From positions 308,619-372,618 of the forward strand of contig JAFUVT010000033.1 in assembly GCA_017477425.1 (NCBI GenBank): DNA of 64,000 nucleotides, in the 5' to 3' direction. The notes under the pieces are model-generated. The model saw nothing but the letters and a program-made list of their open reading frames with translations. It ran no database searches and had not been told where the DNA came from. Shown here piece after piece: positions 16,791-23,931 of this stretch. Each line of letters begins with the position of its first letter. Within the stretch, counting starts at the first letter, position 1. Both the position numbers and the translations under genes were made by a program. The stretch comes from Bacteroidales bacterium (GTDB taxonomy: Bacteria; Bacteroidota; Bacteroidia; Bacteroidales; F082).

Positions 16791-19154
16791 ATGAACAACA
16801 CCATCCTAAAACCCAAACACAAGCATTTCCTCATCAGCGCTTTCTGCCTGATGGTGGGCATCACTGCTGCTACCATGCTGTTTCAGTGGGTGTTGCACGA
16901 ACTTTCCTACAACCGTTTCGTTGAGGACGGCGACCGCGTCTATCGCTTGGTCTCGGTGGATAAGACCACAGGCACAAAATACACTGGTGGAGTCTGTCAG
17001 TTGCGCTATGATTTGCCTGATGCGGTGCCGCAAGTGGAGGAATGTGTAAGCGTGATTACACACTATTCCAACCTGAATCCCAACACGGTCAGGGATATGG
17101 AACGCAACGAATCCATCGAAGTGAAGTCCTTGACGACCAGCGACAATTTCTTCAAGGTGTTCACTTTCCCCGTTGTGGAAGGCGAGCCGTATCACATCCT
17201 GCAACCCAACGAGGCGGCCATTTCAAAGGAGATGGCGCAAAAACTCTATGACGGCTCGGCCTTGGGGAAGCCTTTGGCCTATTCGTATATGGGCCAAGAG
17301 AGCGTTTACACCGTCGCTTTGGTGGTGGATGTGCCTTCCAACACACATTTGCCTTTCGAGGTGGTGGTGCCGTTGAGCAGTGGCGAACTGAACCTCTATC
17401 GCAACATCACCGAAACCCAGCCGATTTATGTCAAACTGAAGGATAACGCGCTGTTCAGCAAGGCGGAGATGAAGCGTTTGGCCAACATCCAAAAGGAGAA
17501 ATATGATAAACAGGCGTGGTTGCAGTTCCAGCCTTTGTACGACATCCACTTGCACACCGATTTCGTTGACCCAACCAGCGTGAACAACGGCAACGCCTCG
17601 TATGTGTGGATTATCATCGTGGGCATCTTGCTCATCGTGGCGGTCACCGTGGTGAATTGTGCCACGCTCGATGTGTCGTATTCTGTCAGGCAGACCAAAA
17701 ACAGGGTCGTCAAGCGGGTGTTTGGGTGCAGCGAGTTTAGGCTTTTCTCGGGCAATATGCTGGAAACCTTGCTCATCACCCTTGTGGCGATGGGGCTTTC
17801 GTTGCTGGCGGTGTGGCTGTTGCTGCCCGCGTTCCAGTCGTGGATTGGCGCGCCCGTGCAGTTGCGCTTCGACAGATATCTGCTCATTTTCTGCCTCGTG
17901 CTGTTGGTGCTTTTGCCTTTGGCTTCAAGCCTTTTCGGACAGTATTGCCTGCGCAGCGTGGCCTTCGCCGATGTGCTGAAAGGCAAGATGCGGCACTTGA
18001 AAGGCATCCGCATCAGTAATGCGAGTTCGGCGTTTCAGGTGGGCATTTCGTCCTTGACGGCTGTCTTCACCTTGGTCATCTTGTCGCAACTCTCGTTTAT
18101 GCGCCACGCCGAAAAAGGTGTGGACACTTCCAACGTCGTGTCAATCAACAGTTTGATAACGCCTTGCTACAAAGTGGCTTCCATCCGCAACGAACTGCTG
18201 AAGAACCCCAACATCCAAAGTGTCGGGCTCTGTAGTGGTGATTTTTCCCAACCTAATGGCTTCATCAACGAGGTGGAATGGGAAGGACAAGAAGAAGGAA
18301 ACGGTGCTGTGTTTCAGTCGCTTATTACCGATGGCTATTTCCAAGAAATGGTTGGGATGGAGTTGCTGGCGGGCGACTATTTGAGCAAAGACCTCAATGT
18401 GGACGATTATTTTGAAGGAAAATACACGGGGCAATGGGAATATGTGGTAAACGAGGCGGCAGCCAAGGCGATGGGCTGGAGCGCGGAGGAGGCCGTCGGC
18501 AAGGCTTTGGCATTGCCAGCGACATCAGGGAGGATTGTCGGCGTGGTGAAGGACTTCCATTTCTCCGTTATGCGGAACACTGTGGCACCGCTCATTATGG
18601 AATACGGACCGGAGGCGTTGCCGAATATTGTGGTGAAAATCGCGCCCGAGAACCGTCAGCAGACCTTGGCCTATATCCAGGAAACGATACGCTCCATCAA
18701 CTATACGGATGTCTTTTCCTATTCGTTTTTGGGCGAGAAGGAACTCTACCGCGAGGAGCGGCAGATCGGGCATCTTTCGCTGCTGTATTTCCTTGCCGCG
18801 ATGTTGCTGTCTTTGTTCGGCTTTTTCGGGGTCATTTCCTACCATCTCAACCAAGAGTCGCTCAATATGGCCGTGCGCAAGGTGTATGGCGCCACCACTC
18901 GGGAGGTGATGGCCTATTACCTGAAGACCAAGTTACGGATGTATGTGTTGCCCATACTTTTGGGAACCATCCTATCGTTCTATTACTCAATGCGATGGCT
19001 GCAAAACTTTGCCTATCATATTTCCTTCCCCGTCGTGCTTGTGGTGGCGTTGCTGTCGTTCTTTGGCGCGTTCCTGCTCCTCTCGCTGATCATCTCCGGC
19101 GTGGTGGAATCCATCTGCAACAGAAGGATTACGAAGGTGTTGCAGAAGGGGTGA
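16791..19154 (+). CDS. FtsX/MacB-like ABC transporter permease, fused double module (permease 6 of 6)
   Basis: The protein has 787 residues, starting MNNTILKPKHKHFLISAFCL. It shows the shared plan: a first helix at about 12-33, ectodomain with VLHELSYNRFVEDGDRVYRL, central helices at about 265-390, a helix at about 410-430, second ectodomain, and three helices at the end. It is the most divergent member: the usual C-terminal NPVxSLRxE is replaced by ICNRRITKVLQKG, and the charged loops differ (SVRQTKNRVVKRVFGCSEF). It lies 35 bp after permease 5 and probably shares its sigma-54 transcript. Confidence 0.86.
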   Translation: MNNTILKPKHKHFLISAFCLMVGITAATMLFQWVLHELSYNRFVEDGDRVYRLVSVDKTTGTKYTGGVCQLRYDLPDAVPQVEECVSVITHYSNLNPNTVRDMERNESIEVKSLTTSDNFFKVFTFPVVEGEPYHILQPNEAAISKEMAQKLYDGSALGKPLAYSYMGQESVYTVALVVDVPSNTHLPFEVVVPLSSGELNLYRNITETQPIYVKLKDNALFSKAEMKRLANIQKEKYDKQAWLQFQPLYDIHLHTDFVDPTSVNNGNASYVWIIIVGILLIVAVTVVNCATLDVSYSVRQTKNRVVKRVFGCSEFRLFSGNMLETLLITLVAMGLSLLAVWLLLPAFQSWIGAPVQLRFDRYLLIFCLVLLVLLPLASSLFGQYCLRSVAFADVLKGKMRHLKGIRISNASSAFQVGISSLTAVFTLVILSQLSFMRHAEKGVDTSNVVSINSLITPCYKVASIRNELLKNPNIQSVGLCSGDFSQPNGFINEVEWEGQEEGNGAVFQSLITDGYFQEMVGMELLAGDYLSKDLNVDDYFEGKYTGQWEYVVNEAAAKAMGWSAEEAVGKALALPATSGRIVGVVKDFHFSVMRNTVAPLIMEYGPEALPNIVVKIAPENRQQTLAYIQETIRSINYTDVFSYSFLGEKELYREERQIGHLSLLYFLAAMLLSLFGFFGVISYHLNQESLNMAVRKVYGATTREVMAYYLKTKLRMYVLPILLGTILSFYYSMRWLQNFAYHISFPVVLVVALLSFFGAFLLLSLIISGVVESICNRRITKVLQKG

Positions 19155-19233
19155 AATCACATTCTATCGTCGAAAAGTGTGTAAAAAATCACATTTTTAT
19201 GCGATAAAGTGTGATTGTAAAGAGAAAGTTTTG

Positions 19234-19241
19234 TATTTTTG
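19234..19241 (+). promoter_or_regulatory. Bacteroidota -7 box upstream of the DUF4143 ATPase
   Basis: TATTTTTG fits TAnnTTTG, 18 bp before the start codon at 19260. A TTG at 19215-19217 may act as a weak -33 element. This promoter may also feed the response regulator and kinase genes downstream, as the gap after the ATPase gene is only 8 bp. Confidence 0.6.
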
Positions 19242-19259
19242 CGCCAAAATAAAGGCTGA

Positions 19260-20588
19260 ATGAGTATGGAATTCATCGAAAGGGATATTACGCAAAAACT
19301 ATTGGCGTGGAAAAACGAACATGACCGCAAGCCGCTGATTGTCAGAGGTGCGCGACAGATTGGAAAGTCGTGGGCAGTGGAGGATTTTGGCAAAAGGTAC
19401 TACGAACATTTTGCCGTCTTCAATTTCGACCGAAGGCGCGAACTGGCCGAAGTCTTTGAAAAAACCAAAGACCCATTGCGCATTATCCATGAATTGACCT
19501 TCTTTACGGAGGTTCCTTTGTTGCCCGAGAAGACGCTTATCTTTTTCGATGAGATTCAGGAATGTAAGGAAGCCTTGAACGCATTGAAATATTTTTGCGA
19601 GGATGCGCCTGAATATCATATCATTGCGGCTGGCTCGTTGCTTGGCGTGGCCATAAATGAGGGAAATTACTCGTTTCCTGTGGGCAAGGTGACTTTTTTG
19701 CAGATGTATCCCGTCAGTTTTAAGGAATACTTGCGCGCTGCTGATTCGATTTTGTTTGGACAACTGACCGAGTTTGCAGGAAAGTTGGAGCCTTTACCGA
19801 CCATTGTATTCAATAGGGCTGAAGAACAATACCATGCCTATCAGGTATGTGGCGGACTGCCGTTGTCGGCGCGTTCGATGATAGGCGGCAACGGCATCGA
19901 AACGGTTGAAAAGGTGCTGGAAGACAATCTGATGGCCTATGAGATTGATTTCAGCAAGCATACATTGCAAGCTGACATTCCACGAATCCATGCCATTTGG
20001 AAATCGACACCCGAACAGTTGTCGCGGGAGAACAATAAGTTCGTCTATCGTGTGGTGCGCGAAGGTGCAAGAGCGAGAGAATATGAGAATGCGCTGCAAT
20101 GGTTGGTCGATTCGGGGATGATATATCAGGTGAAGTTGTGCGAAAAACCCGAACTTCCCTTGAGTTTCTACGAGAACTCGTCGGCCTTCAAGGTCTATAT
20201 GCTCGACATCGCCTTGTTGCGCAAGTTGGCGAAACTGCCAGCGGAGATTTTTGTGAGTTCTTCCAATCTGTTCACGGAATTTAAGGGTGCTTTGGCGGAG
20301 AATTTCGTTTTGACTTCCTTGCTGGCACAGGGTTTTGGAGTTCCGAATTACTGGACCTTGCAGGGAAACAAGGCCGAGGTGGATTTTCTTGTTGCGAATG
20401 GATTGACTGTCATTCCTATCGAAGTAAAATCGGACAGACGCATCAGCGGAAAAAGTTTTGCGGAATATGACAAGAAATACCATCCCTCGTTGCGGATACG
20501 TTTCTCAATGAATAACATCAAAAAAGACGGTAACTTGCTGAATCTGCCTATCTTTATGGCCGATTGGGTTGGCAGTTATCTTAACTAA
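19260..20588 (+). CDS. AAA-type ATPase with C-terminal DUF4143
   Basis: The protein has 442 residues. The N-terminal ATPase has the P-loop GARQIGKS (30-37) and a Walker B ending in FFDEIQ (95-100). The C-terminal part is a DUF4143 domain with GALAENFVLTSLL and a PD-(D/E)xK-like core, KAEVDFLV then PIEVKSD. Proteins of this family are common, often strain-variable, and their substrate is unknown. The codon use looks slightly more AT-rich than that of the permeases. The gene sits between the transporter genes and their likely regulators; it stops 8 bp before the response regulator start. It may be an insertion that now drives the regulator genes. An internal ATG at 19266 is an alternative start. 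Confidence 0.85.
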   Translation: MSMEFIERDITQKLLAWKNEHDRKPLIVRGARQIGKSWAVEDFGKRYYEHFAVFNFDRRRELAEVFEKTKDPLRIIHELTFFTEVPLLPEKTLIFFDEIQECKEALNALKYFCEDAPEYHIIAAGSLLGVAINEGNYSFPVGKVTFLQMYPVSFKEYLRAADSILFGQLTEFAGKLEPLPTIVFNRAEEQYHAYQVCGGLPLSARSMIGGNGIETVEKVLEDNLMAYEIDFSKHTLQADIPRIHAIWKSTPEQLSRENNKFVYRVVREGARAREYENALQWLVDSGMIYQVKLCEKPELPLSFYENSSAFKVYMLDIALLRKLAKLPAEIFVSSSNLFTEFKGALAENFVLTSLLAQGFGVPNYWTLQGNKAEVDFLVANGLTVIPIEVKSDRRISGKSFAEYDKKYHPSLRIRFSMNNIKKDGNLLNLPIFMADWVGSYLN

Positions 20589-20596
20589 GAAACAGA

Positions 20597-21949
20597 ATGA
20601 CTATGACCAAACTCAAATCAAAAATCCTAGTCGTCGACGACAACGTGGGCATCCGCTCGGCGCTGAAGCTGCTGCTGCCGATGCGCTTCGCTGAGGTGGA
20701 ACTCATCGCCTCGCCCAAGGAACTGATGGACACGATGCGCCGCTTCAAGCCCGACGCGGTGCTGCTCGATATGAACTTCGAGGCGGACATCAACACGGGC
20801 AACGAGGGCCTGTTCTGGCTCTCGGAACTGAAACGCGACTTCCCCGAGGTGGAGGTCGTGCTCTTCACGGCCTACGCCGACATCGCCCTCGCGGTGGAGG
20901 GGATGAAACGCGGTGCCTTCGACTTCGTGGTGAAACCTTGGGATAATGCCAAACTGCTCGGCATCCTCGAAGAAGCTTGCAAGAAACATAGGAAATCCGC
21001 GTCCGACGAAATGCTGACGACCTCCGCGCCATCGATGCAATGGGGCGAGAGCGAGGCGATGAAGCAATTGCGCCACGAAGTGGAACGCATCGCCCCGACC
21101 GATGTCACGGTGCTGATAACGGGCGAGAACGGAACGGGTAAGGACGTGTTGGCCAGCGAGATACACCGCCTTTCGATGCGTTCGCGCAAGCCGATGGTGA
21201 GCGTGGATATGGGCGCCATCACCGAGACACTGTTCGAGAGCGAGATGTTCGGCCACGTCAGAGGGGCTTTCACCGATGCCCACGCCGACCATATCGGGAA
21301 GTTCGAGCAGGCCGACGGCACCACGCTCTTCCTCGACGAAATCGGCAACATCCCGTTGAGCCAGCAGGCCAAGCTGTTGCGCGTCATCCAAAACCGTAGC
21401 ATCACCAAGGTGGGCGACACCAAGTCCGTGCCCGTCGACATCCGCCTGATTTGCGCCACCAATATGGACTTGGCCGCGATGGTCGCCGAAGGGCGTTTCC
21501 GCGAGGATTTGTACTACCGCATCAACACGATGCCGCTGCACCTGCCGCCTTTGCGCGAGCGGAAGGACGAAATCGTCTCATTGTCAGAGCTTTTTGTGAA
21601 GCAATATGCGGAGAAATACCACCGTCAGGCGAAGGGACTCTCCACCGAGGCGAAACGCCTACTGAAACGCTGCCGTTGGAGTGGCAACATCCGCGAGTTG
21701 CAGGGCTGCATCGAGAAGGCGGTCATCTATTCCGAGACGGAACTCATCCGCGCCGAGGACATCCAAATCCGCGCCTCCGAGCTGATGGAGGAGAAGCCCG
21801 TCAAGTCCGCCGAGTCTTTGGAGAAAGCCGAGGAAGAGGTCATCCGCGCCGCGCTCAAGAAGCATAACGGCAACCTTTCCCTGGTGGCCAAAGCCTTGGG
21901 AATCAGTCGCCCGACCTTGTACAAACGCCTCAAAGAATACGGGATATGA
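20597..21949 (+). CDS. Sigma-54-dependent response regulator, NtrC family
   Basis: The protein has 450 residues in three domains. A receiver domain (about 8-125) has Asp14/Asp15, phosphoacceptor Asp58 in VLLDMN, Thr91 and Lys113. The AAA+ activator domain has Walker A GENGTGKD (176-183), the sigma-54 contact loop GAFTDA (223-228, usually GAFTGA), Walker B LFLDE (244-248) and arginine region FREDLYYRIN (301-310). A Fis-type helix-turn-helix covers about 427-446 (LSLVAKALGISRPTLYKRLK). It should activate sigma-54 promoters after phosphorylation by the kinase encoded next, whose start overlaps its stop by 4 bp. The likely target is the promoter at 14302-14318. Confidence 0.93.
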   Translation: MTMTKLKSKILVVDDNVGIRSALKLLLPMRFAEVELIASPKELMDTMRRFKPDAVLLDMNFEADINTGNEGLFWLSELKRDFPEVEVVLFTAYADIALAVEGMKRGAFDFVVKPWDNAKLLGILEEACKKHRKSASDEMLTTSAPSMQWGESEAMKQLRHEVERIAPTDVTVLITGENGTGKDVLASEIHRLSMRSRKPMVSVDMGAITETLFESEMFGHVRGAFTDAHADHIGKFEQADGTTLFLDEIGNIPLSQQAKLLRVIQNRSITKVGDTKSVPVDIRLICATNMDLAAMVAEGRFREDLYYRINTMPLHLPPLRERKDEIVSLSELFVKQYAEKYHRQAKGLSTEAKRLLKRCRWSGNIRELQGCIEKAVIYSETELIRAEDIQIRASELMEEKPVKSAESLEKAEEEVIRAALKKHNGNLSLVAKALGISRPTLYKRLKEYGI

Positions 21950-22803
21950 GCACTTGGGCTTGGATTGGGATTCTGCTGGCCGCCATCGTTTTGGCCGTCG
22001 TGCTGACCGCCTTTTTGGTGCGGCGGCACGATGCGCACAACGTCTCTTTCATGATGGACGCCTTGGAGGACGGCGAGCTGAACTTCCGTTTCAAGGAGAA
22101 TTCGGCCCTCAACCGCGCCCTCAACCGCATCCGAGGCATCTTCGAGCGGCGCACGGCGGTGGATGAGGCCGCCTCGTGGAGCAAGCTCTTCCGCGTGATG
22201 ACGCACGAGATCATGAACACCATCGCGCCCATCGCCTCGCTGAGCGACGCGCTCTCCAAGTCGGACGACCTCGATGTAAAGGCGGGCTTGGAGACCATCG
22301 CGGCTTCGTCCAACGACTTGATTCGCTTCGTCGACTCTTACCGCACCTTCAGCCAAGTGGCGCCGCCCGTGCGTAAGGCCGTGATGGTCGACGATTTGAT
22401 AGAGCGGGTGCTGAGCCTCAACAAGGCCAAAGTGGCGGAGCAGGGCGTCACCTTGACCTACAAGGCCAACACGCCCGACTTGCTGATTTATGCCGACGAG
22501 GGCCAAATCATTCAGGTGTTCAACAACCTGATTAAGAACGCTGTGCAAGCCGGAGCCAACTCCATCCGCATCGCCTCCGAACTCAATGCGGAGGACCAGA
22601 CCATCATCCGCGTGACCAACAACGGCAAGGCCATTCCCTTGCGCCAAATCGACGAGATTTTCGTGCCGTTCTACACCACCAAACCCAACGGCACGGGCAT
22701 CGGCCTGAGCCTTTCGCGCCAAATCATGCTCAAGCACAACGGCAACCTGAGCCTCGTGCAAAGCGACAATAATGTCACGATTTTCGCTTTGATTTTTAAA
22801 TAA
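21946..22803 (+). CDS. Sensor histidine kinase, one membrane helix
   Basis: The protein has 285 residues. The ATG overlaps the regulator stop (ATGA), so the two are translationally coupled. One N-terminal membrane helix (about 5-25) is followed by a short linker and the catalytic parts: H-box MTHEIMNTIAPI with His87, N-box NNLIKNAVQA (193-202), a G1-like NNGKAI (Asn in place of the common Asp), F-box PFYTTK and G2 NGTGIGLSL (248-256). There is no periplasmic sensor domain to speak of, so the signal must come through the membrane helix, the cytoplasmic linker or a partner protein. The partner could be one of the neighbouring permeases, as in bacitracin-type sensing systems; that is inference. 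Confidence 0.92.
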   Translation: MSTWAWIGILLAAIVLAVVLTAFLVRRHDAHNVSFMMDALEDGELNFRFKENSALNRALNRIRGIFERRTAVDEAASWSKLFRVMTHEIMNTIAPIASLSDALSKSDDLDVKAGLETIAASSNDLIRFVDSYRTFSQVAPPVRKAVMVDDLIERVLSLNKAKVAEQGVTLTYKANTPDLLIYADEGQIIQVFNNLIKNAVQAGANSIRIASELNAEDQTIIRVTNNGKAIPLRQIDEIFVPFYTTKPNGTGIGLSLSRQIMLKHNGNLSLVQSDNNVTIFALIFK

Positions 22804-22943
22804 CTAGGATCTTCTGGTTGATATTCAGCTGTTTGTGGTTTTTAGTTTTTGGACTAAAAATCCAAAATTCTGTGTTATTTTTTGGCGCGACTTTACACCA
22901 AACATTATATAAAATAGGAATCGTTAACTAAACTTTAAGCTCT

Positions 22944-23921
22944 ATGAAGAAAACTGTATTAAGTATCGCCGTGGCCTTGATGATGGCTTCGACGTCGTTT
23001 GCTCAAATCAAGAACGTGGCACGCGAATGTGTGCTTTTTGAACTCCTTACGGGCGTGGATTGCTATGCCTGCCCCGATGCGGAACACGCCATCGAGTACA
23101 TGCTTAACCAAGGCTGCGCCATCGCTCCCGTGGCCTATCAGGACCCGTATTTCTCGGTGCCTTCGCTCTACACGCCTGAGGTTTCGGCGCGCATCAATTA
23201 CTACATGAATCAGGTTTGCCCCGACCTTTTCGTTGATGGACTGACCGAGGTGGAAGGTTGCTATGGCAACACCTACTACATGTCGTACTACAACAACCGC
23301 GTCAACGTGGAAAGCCCGTTCACCATCGCGATGAACTTGGAGCAGGTGAGCGGCAACCGCTACAAGGTGAACTGCCAAGTGGAGCAGGTGGGCGCTTGCA
23401 ACGGCACCGACGTGAGGGTGTTCATCGTCCTTACGCAAGACCATTTCCCCTATTCGTGGCAGGGCGAAACCGAGCTCAACCATCTGGTGCGCGACATGAT
23501 CCCGACCAACCTCGGCACGCCTTTCACGGGCCCCGTGATGACTTTCAGCGAGGAGTTTGACATCAACTATCCACTGGAGAACTGCCACCTCGTCGCTTGG
23601 GTGCAGAACTACGTGAACCCCAAGGAAGTCTATCAAGCCGTGATGATGGTCACCGAAGTGACCGACGGCGTGGAGGAAAACGAGGCTCCGCTTTGCCGTG
23701 TCTATCCCAATCCTGCCCAAACGCAGGTGTTTGTCGAGGCCGACAACGGCATCAAGTCGGTGAAGGTCTATGATATGTTGGGTAATTTGGTCAAGGAACT
23801 CACTGCCGACAGCAAAATCCTGAATGTGAGCCTCTCCGACTTCAGTAATGGTGTTTATTTCTTCAACGTCGTGGACGCCAACGGCTTGGTGAGCAGCCAG
23901 CGCGTGGTGGTTACGCATTAA
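22944..23921 (+). CDS. Secreted T9SS cargo protein with Omp28/thioredoxin-like domain
   Basis: The protein has 325 residues. A signal peptide covers about 1-20 (ALMMASTSFAQ). The mature part begins with a thioredoxin-like region in which Cys40 and Cys43 form a CYAC motif after LFELLTGVD, as in Omp28-related proteins. A T9SS type A sorting domain takes up about 246-325: CRVYPNPAQTQVFVE, VKVYDMLGNLVKEL and FSNGVYFFNVVD. The protein should cross the outer membrane and be exported or anchored to lipopolysaccharide. It is the short member of a family of four in this window, lacking the N-terminal jelly-roll domain of the next two. An AT-rich leader of 140 bp precedes it. Confidence 0.87.
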   Translation: MKKTVLSIAVALMMASTSFAQIKNVARECVLFELLTGVDCYACPDAEHAIEYMLNQGCAIAPVAYQDPYFSVPSLYTPEVSARINYYMNQVCPDLFVDGLTEVEGCYGNTYYMSYYNNRVNVESPFTIAMNLEQVSGNRYKVNCQVEQVGACNGTDVRVFIVLTQDHFPYSWQGETELNHLVRDMIPTNLGTPFTGPVMTFSEEFDINYPLENCHLVAWVQNYVNPKEVYQAVMMVTEVTDGVEENEAPLCRVYPNPAQTQVFVEADNGIKSVKVYDMLGNLVKELTADSKILNVSLSDFSNGVYFFNVVDANGLVSSQRVVVTH

Positions 23922-23931
23922 AAGTGTGTTT

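Noticed and set aside
19160..19230. GTGTGTAAAAAATCACA and GTGTGATTGTAAAG as further enhancer-like palindromes
   Set aside because: They are imperfect and differ from the GTGTAAAG-N3-CTTTACAC unit; no -24/-12 element follows.
22880..22900. Possible sigma-54 site and half-palindrome (TTTGGCGCG, CTTTACAC) before the first cargo gene
   Set aside because: The GG-N10-GC spacing fails and only one half-site of the palindrome is present.
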